A stretch of DNA of 64,000 bases from Punica granatum (taxonomy: Eukaryota; Streptophyta; Magnoliopsida; Myrtales; Lythraceae). The notes under the pieces are model-generated. The model saw only the letters and a program-made list of their open reading frames with translations, did not search any database and had not been told where the DNA came from. Positions 13,396-25,257 of the stretch are shown piece after piece. How positions within the stretch are numbered: the stretch's first letter is position 1; the number at the start of each line of letters is the position of its first letter. Location of the stretch: positions 7,254,001 to 7,318,000 of the forward strand of contig NC_045129.1 of NCBI RefSeq assembly GCF_007655135.1. Direction: 5' to 3'. The translations under genes were made by a program, and so were the position numbers.

Positions 13396-14239
13396 CGTTT
13401 TAAAAGAAATTTGAACTTTCCTTCATCCTCCAAGCAGCAAAACATGCAATTGAAAAATTCTGCAAAACCCCTGACAGGGAATTAATCTTGACAAAGAGTT
13501 ACCATTTTGACAGGTAAATTAATCAATTCGACAACCCAATTAAACTCGACGAAAATGTGAACATGCCTCGGTGATACAAAGATCTGGCCCAGTAATATAT
13601 CCACTGAATCTGTTACATGCAAAACACTGAATCTGTCACATGCAAAGGATGTGACCAAACCAGCAGCGGGAATCAGCCAAAAACCCCAAATTCTAGGACA
13701 AGAATCCCTCCCAAAACCCTAATCAAGATCATCCATAGAGAGATGCCACCATTCACATTGACAGTAAAACAGCAGCAAAAAATCGTGAATGGAAGCTCAA
13801 TCCCCAGCATCAGTCAACAGATCATGAACATGTCGGGCACACGAGCAAGCCCCAGAGACCTAAGGAGTCGGTCCAAGGAGGTTAAAGATCCAAAATTTAT
13901 GAAACCCCATGTGACAAAAACTGAAATTTCACAGACCCAGAATCTCAATCGATGAAATGGCAGGACTTTTCTGACGGGTCCCCCTTTTGTTGTTTTAATT
14001 TTTGGGGTGGAGGGGGGCTAGCAGAGGAAAACCATGACAATGGAACCTGCTAGGTCACCCATCAATGGAAAATAAAAACATGTCGCTGTTAGGTGCAAGA
14101 AGGGCATATTCACATCCATCGAGCGCACACACACAAACATGACATATATGTCCCGATACAACAAGGAAAACAAAAAGGGGTTGGGGTTTTAGCAGAGAAG
14201 ATGAGAAAAATTGGATAATTGTGGTGGCAATGTGTATAC

Positions 14240-14500
14240 CTTTAAAAGAAGGGATTTTTGCACGAAGGAAGATCACCTTTTTGCCATTGTTGTTGTTGTT
14301 GTTGGCTAGGCCAGAGGGGCTTGGGGGGTACTGGTGAGACACTGAAAATTGATGTTGGTGTTGGTGATGTTGTTGGGTTCCTACCTCTCTCTGCTTTTCC
14401 TATGTCGTCTAACAGGACAATATATCCCTCAATCGACAACACAATAGGCGCTGCCGATGAATAAAAGATTATAGGAGATTATATGGTGGCGTCGGGGCCG
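14240..14500 (-). other. Probable 5' UTR exon of the SUVR5-like gene, with upstream ORFs
   Basis: On the minus strand AAAG|GTATAC at 14240/14239 is a strong donor, and a matching acceptor (ATGCAG) ends at 12482, 36 bases upstream of the start codon. This suggests a leader intron of about 1.75 kb. The 5' end of this exon is unknown. It contains a 66-codon ORF (14442-14242) that ends just before the donor. A second ORF starts at 14342 and would read across the junction to an early stop before the main ATG. This is inferred from splice signals and position only. Confidence 0.4.
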
Positions 14501-14899
14501 AATTCGATGGGGTTTAGGTCTGGGAGATTTCTGGGCACAATGGGGGCATGTGATAGATATAAGACCAATAGTGCGCCAATGCCCGAACATTGACAAAGAC
14601 AGCTTCTTTTAGGTAAGAGAAAGAAAGGAAAGGTTATATACGATGAAAAAAAAAAAGAAAATGAAGAGATGAATGGGTATGTCGAAAAAAAAAAAATCGG
14701 TGATTTTAACCTAAACGAAGGAAAAACCAAAAGGGTCAATGAATTAATTATTCTTAATACATCGAGGGCCGACGATCAATTATGGTGATTACATCCATCC
14801 ATCCATCCAAAGGTGGAGAAGAAAGAAGCAGAGAAGGCAAGGGAAGGGCGAGAGGAGAAATGGGTACTGTCGTAATGGCCAGACCAGAGGGTTGAGAAT

Positions 14900-15640
14900 G
14901 AGAAATTCATTCATCTGATAAATAAATGAAAAAAAAAACATTTTTTTTCCATTAAAGAAAGGGGAAGGGATAGAAAAAGAACTGAAGATCGATGGGGGGT
15001 GATGGGTGAAACTGAAACTGGTCTAACTTTGGTTAAAGACGACTCGGGGATCAAGGAGAAGCCTGCGGTTTTCTAGCAGCTGATTATTGATATTCCACTA
15101 TATCGCTTGGATCTATGACGGGGGAGGAGAAGGCGTGGATATTTCCTCTTTGGCCCCTTGAAATATTCACACTTTTGTTCACTCTGCACCCTCGGTGTTT
15201 ATATGTTACCAATTAGGGCCCTCAAGTTTTACTTTTGTCCGACTTTACACCCCGTGGTTGAAGGATTTCGTAGGTAGATTAATTGTGTCATATGACGTGG
15301 AGAAGCACCGGTGAAGCCGTGGCACATAAGGGTGCGGCCCCTTTTAACACGAGTTTGCGAACCATGGTTTTGTTTGGATATGAAAAACTTTTCATTCTTC
15401 CCCACCATAATTTTTATTAATGTCCAGTCAACTACAAAGTATGCATATTAATGTTTCGACTTAGACTGCATCTAAGCGGATTGGGAATCCACATCAATGA
15501 GCGCAACTGAAAGCCATGAATTAGTTCTTTGCCTTCTATTAGAATTTTGAGTATTTCTCGATCATTTTCCAATTTGACGTATAGAATTGAGAAGTGTAAC
15601 CAATAACGAAAATTATACTATACTATACAAACGGCGGTTC
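14900..15640. other. Intergenic, nothing assigned
   Basis: I see purine-rich low-complexity DNA. At 15150-15260 is a single-sided piece resembling the termini of long-TIR plant elements ('ggccccttgaaatattcacacttttg...'), but I find no inverted partner, so no element is called. Confidence 0.4.
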
Positions 15641-15659
15641 ATGGACTGAGTAGATCATC

Positions 15660-16225
15660 TATACTTCAAAGAAAAAAATTTCTAGGAAAAAAAGTCACAT
15701 TTAATCCTCAACCTTTTGAAATTTTCAAATCCTAATCCTAAACTTTAATTTGAGCTAGAATCTATTCTCAATCTCTTCCAGTAGTGTCACTTTTAGTTCT
15801 TCGATCAATTTTTTGTCAATTGCTTAAACTTTTTCGTCCAAAGTTTTTGCTAAAAAATTAGTTAAAAGCAAAATACTAAAAAAATGACTGAACTAGGAGA
15901 GGGAGAGGAGGAGGAGGGGGCAATAGGGCCTTTCTTGTTCCCCGTGGGATCTTCGGTGACCACTTGGGAAGTGCCTACTAGTGAGGCTCATCGCCCCCTT
16001 CTTCGTGCAATTCTTCTATCTTTTTTATTTTTTAAAATTTTGGTTCTTTTATTTTGAAAATATTTTCTTGGAAATATACTTTTATTGGATGGAAAAGGTA
16101 ACAAAATTGACCGAAGGACTAGATTCAACTCTTGCGGGAAAAGTTGAGGACAAGTTTCTATGAAAAAAGTATTCCGGACGAAAACAAGATAATTGTAAAA
16201 GTAGAGGACTAAAACCTATCTTCTC
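15660..16225. mobile_element. Possible decayed long-TIR (foldback/MULE-like) element
   Basis: The left flank has 'aatcctcaaccttttg' and 'cctaatcctaaacttta'. The right flank has the inverted-sense 'gttgaggacaag' and 'agaggactaaaacc'. Between them is a short GC-rich core near 15900-16010. This is the architecture of the intact element at 39042-39860, but the arms align poorly and I could not find target-site duplications. Confidence 0.25.
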
Positions 16226-16384
16226 CCTTTCCCTAAATAAATTTTTAAAAAAATTTAAAAGAAAAACGCCTACCCTGCGGTGGGGGAAAATAAATAAAGT
16301 ATCACAAATATCTCTGTAAATTACCAAAAAAAATTCAAATTTACTGTGTACTTAGTAAATCTATGCATAAGTAAAATTCACTTG

Positions 16385-17095
16385 AGGTTCCTCGATCTAA
16401 ACTTCACTTAAAGTTCAATAAGTACTCTTTAAATAAATGTAGCAATTATTCTAAAACATATTGTTATTTGCTCGTATAATGCACATATTATTTGTTAGAG
16501 TGGTTTTTATAGAGGGATTTTTGAAAATTTGACATCACAATTGAAACGCTCATTAACTTATATAAATTCTTAAATTGAAACCATTAAAATATTAGTGCAT
16601 ATAATAACAAATTAAGGGTAATGCAAAATGAATTATAGCACCAGACATGGATGAACAAAATGATATTATTTAGAAAACATATTATATTTTTCTTGAATAT
16701 CAAATTCTAAAAATTGTAAAATATAATCTATTCATAAATAAAATTCACTTGACGTCAATAAATACTCTTCAATCTAAACTTCACTTGAGATCATTAAATG
16801 AGATTCAAATAAATGTAGCAACTATTCTAAAATATATTGGCTTTTTTACCATTGTGATGCACGGATTATTGGTTAGAGTGATTATTTTTATAGGGACTTT
16901 TTAAAATCTGACATCACAATTGTAATGCTCATTAAGTTATATATATTCTTAAATTGAAATCATTCAAATATTAGTGCAACAATAATAAATTAAGGATAAT
17001 TCAAAATCAATTGTAATACCAAATATGGAAGAACAAAATGATGTTATTTATAATACATATTACCTTTTACTAAGTATCAAATTCTAAAAACTTGT
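16385..17095. repeat. Tandem duplication, about 370 bp per unit, in AT-rich DNA
   Basis: Two consecutive copies share blocks in the same order: ctaaacttcactt, aaataaatgtagcaa, attctaaaa(c/t)atattg, ttagagtg, gacatcacaattg, aatattagtgca and aacaaaatgat. The units start near 16397 and near 16771. Confidence 0.75.
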
Positions 17096-17099
17096 ATAG

Positions 17100-18125
17100 A
17101 TAATTTTCATGTATTATGTAACAAGAAGAAATGGAAATCATCTATTCTCATAATATCTTCTTGCAAATTCATACTTTTAAAAGTTTTTAAATCAATTTAT
17201 ATTTTACTATTTCAAAAGTATTTAATATTTAAATATGCTTATTGCACATCAATAGATTTTTTCTTTTAGTTACTAATTATGTCGAAAATTTTCTATGGAT
17301 CAATTGTATTTTTTCTCAATAAATCTTGAGTTGACATTTTTTTAAAATCAAGATTTATATGCATTTACTAATTTAATCCAAATTGTATTTGTTACCACTA
17401 TTTATTACATTGTATTCAATTTATTATTTGTAAATATATAGATATATAAATGAATTTATTTATGAAATATTTCTAAATTTTGTTAATATGAATTAATTGT
17501 ATAAATATTTATAGTTATACCATTATTTAGTACCACGTAGTCAAGTTTATATATATACATATTGATTATAAAATATATATATATATATGAATAAATATGA
17601 AAATGATATAAAAATTATCTTCATTCTTTTCAAATTAATTAATTGAGCATATATAAATAGATTATTACAAGTCTCTAATTATAATTTATGGTCATATGTA
17701 AGAAACAAAAATTTAATGTATGAAAATATGACTAGTGAAGAATACTACTTTAAAATAATATGCAAAATGATTAGTATCATCTAAACTATATAGATACAGT
17801 AAATAAATAATAAAGGCATACAATATAAAAAGATTAATTGCAAAACTGTCACTAATTAACATAATTTTATTTCAAAATAATTAAGTTAACTCATACACCA
17901 GATTTCAAAAAGATATATTTGCAAAAACTAATTCCACGAACTTTTATAAATTTACCACTGATTCATTTCAATTTAGCCTATTATATTATAAATTATCCTT
18001 TAAATTTGAATCCAATATTTCTAAATTCTTATTGTTTTTGAAAATTAAGAATTTCACTAACAATGTTAAAATTTTTATTTAAAATTCGTGCGGCAGGCAC
18101 ACGGGATTGAACAAATAGTACTTTT
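17100..18125. other. AT-rich intergenic DNA with a Helitron-like end
   Basis: Very AT-rich, with no gene. The stretch ends near 18118 with cgtgcggcaggcacacggg (a small GTGC/GCAC stem) and then ...aaatagt, similar in layout to a Helitron 3' terminus although CTAG is degraded to ATAG. The tandem duplication just upstream may belong to the same element. Confidence 0.3.
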
Positions 18126-19850
18126 TATTGGGAACTTCCTCTAGGTAATTAACTTGGGACAAACACAGCAGGTTCAGTCAACCAATGAGTTTGAAGTGGG
18201 CCCATCAACAAATCGAGCCCCAAATATGTAGGCCCAAATATTCGGGGTAATTTGGGCTTTTTGACGAATTTAGCCCATGAAAGATTAAGTTCTATCCCGC
18301 TACCACTTCTCGGCCAGTCCATTGAATCCATTCCATGATATTAGAACTCCTAAAAATCCTTTCAGCTTTTGTACTGTCCTTGCAAATCCATTAACTAACC
18401 TGCATACTAATCTTACCGCCTCCGAAGTACTTGTGAAAGTGGTAAGTTACTGCACTCGAGATATTAGAACCAACACTTTTCCTGGCAAACCAGTTCTGAA
18501 ACTGTCAGTCGATTACATCTAGGCTGTGTTCGAGATTTTTCCAGCAAAAATCCAACTCAATGGACCTGATACCGGCACCATTCACGGCTCTATACTGCAT
18601 CGTCATCTCAAGCCACATATATCTTTTCTGGAAGGGGCCCAACCGACAAGACTAAAATCTTCATCGATGCTCAAGTTTCCACCTCTAGGAAGAGGATCCC
18701 AACATTCTGCAAACCCCTTTCGGATAGGTGCGTATCCAAAACATCCCTTCTGTCCTCGATGTCAATTTCAGCTGATGGTACCATGCGGTAATGCCCTCAC
18801 TGGAGATTTGGGAATCCATTTGGACCTCTGCCCTACTGAAAGTGACCATTGAAGTGCCCTGAAAGAGCCATGGCAATATGCTTTTGAGGGACTAATCCTA
18901 TGACTATTGAAGTGGGACGAATATATACTATGATATATATATATATATATATATGAGAATTTTCTGGTAACAAATAAAAGTATCATAACGCCTTGAAGCA
19001 ACATACTAATTCTCGAAACACATATAATCTCCTCGTCTCATCGGAATTATGCGTAAAAGGATCAAGATTGATCAAGATCTGCAGACCCAATAATTATATT
19101 TCTTCAATTCATAAAATGTATATTGCTCAGGCAAATATGCAAAGGGAGAGTAGTGGTGAAGTGGGGACAAAAGAATAGGGGCGAAAGAGAGATACCTTTT
19201 GATGCTTATGATTGGCATTGACTCACTTGTCCAATTGTCTTTGGAAAATTCCCTCTGCGTGTCTCTTTCTTTTTTTCTTTCCTTAATATATTTAATTTTA
19301 CTCCTTTTTGTGCTTATATATGTGGGACTTACATATATACACAATAGCTATATATATATCATTGTCTCAGGTAAAAGGACATTTGCGCCTCGGATATTGT
19401 TTTGGCCATTCGAGGATTGCTTGCGTTCGTGGTTGAAGCAGAATCTCTTTTCAGGTTCACTTTGTAATTGACTGATCACTTCAATCTCCAGGCACGTATT
19501 TCTCAAGTCCATATGAGAGTTTTCTTAATGGATGCAAGAATAATATCGGCCTAATTAAGATTAATACCACATGCTCTATTACACGCAATTCAAAACAAAA
19601 TTCATATAGATGGGAATTAACTGCCATAGTTTGTCATATAGGAAGTTCTTCGATTACCTATGCTTTTCTGCATAGTAGATGCACAAAGTATACCTCATTG
19701 GTTCTCTTTCCAAAACAATCTTTTTAGACACGTATGGTACGTATCGACATTATATTATTATGCTGCATTTGAATTTTTCTACTCAATAAAACTTGGGTTA
19801 GCTGGTTAGTTACCATCACAAAAATTATCTTACGTACTATCAAGATCAGA
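18126..19850. other. Intergenic, nothing recognised
   Basis: The part at 18150-18880 is less AT-rich than its surroundings, and several 60-110-residue ORFs overlap in it. I recognise no domain in any of them, and no frame stays open across the block. It could be a decayed gene. (TA)n runs lie near 18930. Confidence 0.4.
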
Positions 19851-20065
19851 AATCATCTTATCAACAAATCAATCTAGCTAATCATCGTCTCACATCTCTT
19901 TTACATCGGCATAAGAAGTCAATGAGGCTATATTATATATCCTCTCTCTGAAATTAAGTATCTTACTATCGATCAATTTCAGAAATCATCTGATCAACAA
20001 ATCTCTCTAATCATCTCTTTTACATCGACGTAAAAGAAGTCGATATGGCTAGATATATCATATGT
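19850..20065. repeat. Diverged tandem duplication, about 130 bp period
   Basis: The blocks 'agaaatcatct(t/g)atcaacaaatc', 'ctaatcatc', 'catctcttttacatcg' and 'taa(a)agaagtc' occur twice in the same order, starting near 19849 and 19980. Confidence 0.6.
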
Positions 20066-21214
20066 CCACCATCCCTCCCGGGATGCCAATGTAGTTTAAA
20101 CTTGTAATAAAGTGTGAAACCAAGCATAATTGAGTTCTCATCCATTATTTCTCACCTACGAACTGATTCCTTCAACATAACACGAAACAATAACTCACAA
20201 GTATGTGTTGATTCTCTACCTGAATAATTGGAATCTAAGTTGAGACACTTGCAGAAGTTCCAAATGAAAGAACATTTCAAACGCACTTGGGAAATGTATA
20301 AGAACAAGACTGCAGACTCTTCTGGTCTCTCTCTCTCTCTCTCTCTGATTATGATCTCATTGCCTAATTTGCAGAGAGACGAAATAAACAAAAAGAGACA
20401 AAAAATGGTACCATCTAAACCCTAACCCTTGTGCTTATAAAATTGCTGGGCATTTCGAGAAGTATCTTAGTAGGCATCAATATCTGTGCTTTGTTTTTGG
20501 GTCTTCGATAATATATATGTATAGATTATAGGGATGTCTTATTATTTTTTTAAGTATAGTCCGACCTAAACACGAAGAATATCATTAAATACAGCTCGAT
20601 TTCTTCCATGGATCCATGAAGCATGTCTGTCAGTTTCATTTGAAAAATTGTTTCACTTTCCCAATGCTAACTTCTCCTCCGACATATATAAATTTCGACT
20701 TTTTAATCAACAAAGAGGAACTAGCTAATAATAAATCCATTTGTGTATGGAACCCGAAATGCATGTATGCACCTATGCAGGGTCACAATATAAAGTCTGC
20801 ATGCAGCACAGATAATCAAAACTCGAAGGGCTATCGATTAGATGGAGAGCTGTGGGCGATAAGGGCTTAAGCAATATTCATGTGCGAAGTCAAAACTCTC
20901 ATCTCTACTTCCTAAAACCCGATAAATACGAAAATTTATATATCTTAATGGATGCATTTTAGCTCCTTGATTTTTATCTGGTTTTGCTAAAGTTTTTAAT
21001 TCTTATAAATTAGTAAGTCTGGAGTTGGTCAGAACTGACATCTGACTTAGATCGTGAGCTACTTCTGGGTAATAAGATAAAATAGAAGTTTCAATTTGTT
21101 TAATTATTGGTAGTGAGGGATCTCTTTGCATCTGGTGATGCAGATTTCAAATTCAGATGCGTCCAAAAGTAATTTCTTTTGTCCTCTCAACTCAATTAAA
21201 TGGTATAATAATAA
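20066..21214. other. Intergenic, nothing recognised
   Basis: A (CT)n tract lies at about 20326-20346 and a single telo-box-like AAACCCTAACCC at 20417. No gene is supported. Confidence 0.5.
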
Positions 21215-21372
21215 CGAAAAAATATGTAGCGTAGTGGCGTAAGTTTTCGTTAGTATTTAAGAAGTTTCAGGTTCGGTACTCGTCATAAGATTACTCATAT
21301 CTTGATTTTTTAGCTATTAGTATTTATATTTCATTATATTAGACCACATGCCTCCCTTGTAATCGAAATAAT
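21215..21372 (+). mobile_element. SINE relic (tRNA-derived)
   Basis: A pol III A-box-like TAGCGTAGTGG (21227-21237) and a B-box-like GGTTCGGTACTC (21270-21281) are spaced as in a tRNA. They are followed by about 90 bases of non-tRNA tail ending in an AT-rich stretch. Acceptor-stem pairing is absent, so this is not a tRNA gene. The ends and target-site duplications are uncertain. Confidence 0.5.
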
Positions 21373-21420
21373 ACTAATAATAATATTGGTTTTTTTATAT
21401 GAATAATAAGGAAACTATTA

Positions 21421-21630
21421 GGCTCCGTTTGAATTCACTTTAACTTTAACTCAACACACTACACAACTAAAATACACATTTCTCAAGTCAAAAATTTTAA
21501 CTTTAACTTTAACTTAACACACTACACAAACAAAATACACATTTTTCAAGTCAAATTTATAATCTCATCTCATTTGTCATTTTCCACAATCAAAATCATA
21601 CTTATTTTAACTCTGAAACAAAACGCACTG
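21421..21630. mobile_element. Tourist-type (PIF/Harbinger) MITE, 210 bp
   Basis: It begins GGCTCCGTTTGAATTCACTTTAA. The inverted right end reads CAGTGCGTTTTGTTTCAGAGTTAA, giving imperfect TIRs of about 24 bp. TTA flanks both ends (21418-21420 and 21631-21633), the PIF/Harbinger target-site duplication. Internally, a segment with ttaactttaact...acacactacacaa...aaaatacacatttytcaagtc is present twice in tandem. It is non-coding. Confidence 0.75.
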
Positions 21631-22991
21631 TTAATATTTTGCCTGAAGGCTGAAACTATATGAAACAGTATATATTGTAGCGATCAAAGGTAAAATAAAT
21701 CCTTGTTAGGCTTAAGGAAAAAGGGATTTTACGGTTTTAAAAGCCTATGATCTTTGTTCAGCAGAAAAAAGAGAAGAAAAAAAGCCTATGGTCTTTTCAC
21801 TGCGTTTGGAAACCTATATTACTGTACATGGACCATTTTCTGAAAAGAAAAAATTTAATTAACATCACTACGTTTCACTCGTTTTGTTCTCGACGTAAAA
21901 AATCAAAGTATATATAATTATTCATGATATCAACAATTATATATGGTGACCGCGAGGAAGCCAAAAAACTAATCTCTGTGAAATATCATGCTATATCCTT
22001 CCGTATTAACTTTTGATATATGTTTTTCTTCAAAATAACTCTTTTTCCTTATCGTATAAATATAATTTATACTGAAGAGGAAAACCCACGAGATATATAC
22101 TTTTGGTTTACAGAGCTGATTGTCATACCTTTTCACAATCTACTTTAACATTTAAAATAACTTCTTCATATAATTATTTTTTTGAACCGTTGAATTGCAA
22201 TTATTTACGAATAAATAAATAAATAAATAATCATTAATCATTCAACCGTAAAAAGTAATTGCATCACATAATTATTTTATTTCATCTGGAGCAATGACAT
22301 CCCCTTTTTCTTTGGCCAAATCATTAGATTTTGATTTGTGCATGAATCCAAAAAGGATCCAATAATAGTAAAATGATCCATGAGTAAGCAGTAGCAAAGC
22401 AGCAATGGTTGCAGTAAAAAGGGTCGCTGCAATCTCAATGAAAAAGGCATCGAATAAACAATTACAAGGCTAAAAAAGTTCCCATTAAAATATGAATCCT
22501 TTTTTTTTAAAACCAAAACATAAACCCTTTTTTTGTTTTGGTATTAAAACATGTATCCTTTTTTAATCATTTCTAAAGACTATCCTTTTCTCTTCTATTA
22601 TATATATAGTTAGGATTTAACTATGAATTTATATATAATTAGGATTTAAATATGAATTTCTTTAATGATCTTTCACCTGTATTTATATTTTATTTAAAAA
22701 ACAAGATGCTTAGTATTACCGGAAAAAGCACATAGTACCAAATAAAGGATGCTTACAGTTCATCAAATCTTGATCGAATATTTGGCTGGGTCAATGCCCC
22801 AATTTATCAATCCAACCTCTTATAAGAACTCTTAATACTAGACTTGAAAATGAAGGATTAGCCAAAAAAAATATAGAAAACCAATAAGATGAACCAAAAA
22901 AAAAAATCTCAAGAAGGTTCAGCATATGGACAGGGAGGGAAAAGCCATGCTTACCTTAACAGAAGGACTGTCCTGTTTTTTTCAAGAATAA

Positions 22992-23085
22992 AGAAGACTT
23001 AACAAAGCAGTCCTTACTCCTTGCCTTTTTCTTATTCAGCCAAAAACAAAAACAAAAAAGAAAGGACTGCTTTGTTATGTCTTCT
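22992..23085. repeat. Near-perfect 24-bp inverted repeat with 46-nt loop
   Basis: The arms at 22992-23015 and 23062-23085 are reverse complements with one mismatch in 24. The loop is A/T-rich and does not extend the stem. It could be a hairpin RNA precursor or a decayed small transposon. No family assignment was possible. Confidence 0.6.
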
Positions 23086-23414
23086 GAAAAGGAGAAAAAA
23101 AAAAAAAGAAGAAGAAGTCAAGCCTCTTTAAATTATTAAATCCTTATTGTGTTTGATTCCATGATGAACAAGAATTTAAGCTTTATGGTTCCAAAAGAGA
23201 TTAAGACAAAGAGGAACACCCCAAAAAAGGTTCATTCCCTTTCTGAGCATCCAATGCTTCAATTTTTGCTTTAATCAATGAAGCTTTCATCTCTTTTTAG
23301 GGCTATAATTCATTTTAGTTGGGCTTTGATGGCAGGGCTTGACCTGTGAACTCAATAATTGACAAAAAAAATAATCCATTATCCTTCACATAAAAAAAAT
23401 GTTCTTGATTAAAA

Positions 23415-24590
23415 CTATATGGTGTAGTCAACTGTTATTCCTTGATTCTTTATGTAGTTGGAATACCTACCTCCAAATATCATTACTATTATTAGGCGAC
23501 GATGAGTTGACACGATAACGAAGTAGAACAACATACAAATTTGTACTGCAATGAAATTGTATTCTCTTCTCGTTCTAGCGTACGGAGCATGACTATGGTT
23601 CCAAAGTTTGTGAACTTACTCCTCCAACATGTGTTCCTCGCAGAACATACAAATGTGGGACAACCGATACACGATACAAGTGTCAGACAGAAGATACTGA
23701 CATCCACAAGATTAAAACTGGATTGCAGAACTTTACCCTGAAGAAAGGACTATTGTTATTAACAAGCAAGACACTGCGAAATTGATTGGTTTTGTACTAA
23801 CTCAGGACATGAGAATCTGATTGTCAAGTATTGATTCTTCATCCTCTCGGCACTCATGAGTAGGATCAACCCTCTGCTTCAATGATTTGCAAGATGCACT
23901 AATCAGAAAGTTGGATAGCTCAAATTCAAAAATGAAAGAGAAAAGAGCATTGTCTAGTGGCACGCACATCACCTAGAAACATCTTTCATTTTTTCAGGTT
24001 CAACTATTAATCCTTGATTTTTTATTTTTTACCTGGTTGTAATATCTTCTTCCAAATACTATTATTAGTACAATGAATTGACACGACAACGAAGTAGAAT
24101 AATGTACATATTTGTATTGTATCAGTATTGTTTTCTCTCTCGTTCTAGTGTACCGAGCATGGTAATTGTTCCACAGTTTGTAAACTTCTTCGTCCAGCAT
24201 TTGTACCTTGCATAGCATAGAAATTACGGCAATGATATAGGATAAAAGTGTCAGTCATAGATACTTAGACATCCACAAGATAAAAACTCTGATTGTAGAA
24301 CTTTACCGAGAAGAAAAGGACCAAAATTATCAACAATCAAGACAATGTGATGCTGATTAACTAGTATGAACTCATGGCGCGAGTTTGATCTAGATCTTCA
24401 AATCACGTAGAGAGGAATCCAGTAATCGGGCCGGGTCACACTTTGGCCAAGTATCCTACAAAGAGACCCGTAAAGTACGAATGTTCATCCTCCCGAACCT
24501 TGAGTCAAGGTAGGATCAATCCTCTGTTTCAAAGATTAGCAAGGTGCACTACCACTAAGTAATCATATATTGTGTAGGCCAAATTCATGA
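23415..24590. repeat. Dispersed direct duplication (two copies of about 530-590 bp)
   Basis: Copy 1 (about 23415-23950) and copy 2 (about 23998-24590) share many ordered blocks, for example ttgacacgayaacgaagtagaa, tctcgttctag, gacatccacaaga, agaactttacc and taggatcaaycctctg. Neither has an ORF of note. They lie 0.7-1.8 kb upstream of the DUF547 gene start. Confidence 0.7.
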
Positions 24591-24847
24591 ATGGAACAAA
24601 ATCTCTCTCTCTCTCTATACATTTATATATGTGTGTATATATAGTTTTTTTTTTTCCCTATAACGTGAGGGCGAGATTTCAGAGTAACGATCATGCTAAT
24701 GTCTTGAAGAACAACAGACACAAAGGCATAGCCACTATTTATCTTCCTCTGTTTGTCGCGTTACGTCCCTGTCCTCGTCTGGGTCTACCCTCCTTCGTCC
24801 CATCCCCCTGTCCCCCGCAAGTGCCCGCCCTATGATGTCCTTCTACT

Positions 24848-24858
24848 TTTTATAGAGC
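24848..24858 (+). promoter_or_regulatory. Candidate TATA box of the DUF547/MIP1-zipper gene
   Basis: Tttttatagag lies about 400 bases upstream of the start codon and is followed by a pyrimidine-rich leader. The transcription start is not known. The leader has short upstream ORFs (ATG near 25024 and 25030) that end before the main ATG. Confidence 0.35.
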
Positions 24859-25257
24859 TCACGAACTCTCTCTAAACTGCCTTCCATTCCTTCCTCCTCC
24901 CATCTCATCACCAACAGAAGAAGAAGAACATTTGAAAGGGTTCACGTTTCTGTCTTTTCCCAGCTGACAATCACGTTCAGTGCTTCCTTCCTGTTCAAGC
25001 TCTTGATTGGGGAAAAGGGCAATGAAATGATGTGGGGTTCTGCTTCTTGGAAGATGACAAAAAGTTCCAGTCTGCGGACACTGAGGGTGCCATTTATGTG
25101 ATTTTGGACTTTTTGGGGTCTCCCTGATTGATTCCTCGGAGCCATCTGAGCAATCTCTCTTGTTTTCTCATGTGAAAGGTGCAAATGAGGGAATGCTGAC
25201 AGCTTCACTTGCTCTGTTACTGTTTCTCTTGCTTTGAAAAAGTTTTGCCTTTTCTTG

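Noticed and set aside
14242..14442. 66-codon ORF as a separate small gene
   Set aside because: It has Gln/Pro repeats and ends at a donor; more likely part of the SUVR5 leader.
18149..18876. Possible gene on either strand from overlapping 60-108-codon ORFs
   Set aside because: Stops interrupt every frame, no domain was recognised, and no convincing splice chain connects the pieces.
21227..21281. tRNA gene
   Set aside because: A- and B-box-like sequences are present, but no cloverleaf stems form; classified as a SINE relic.
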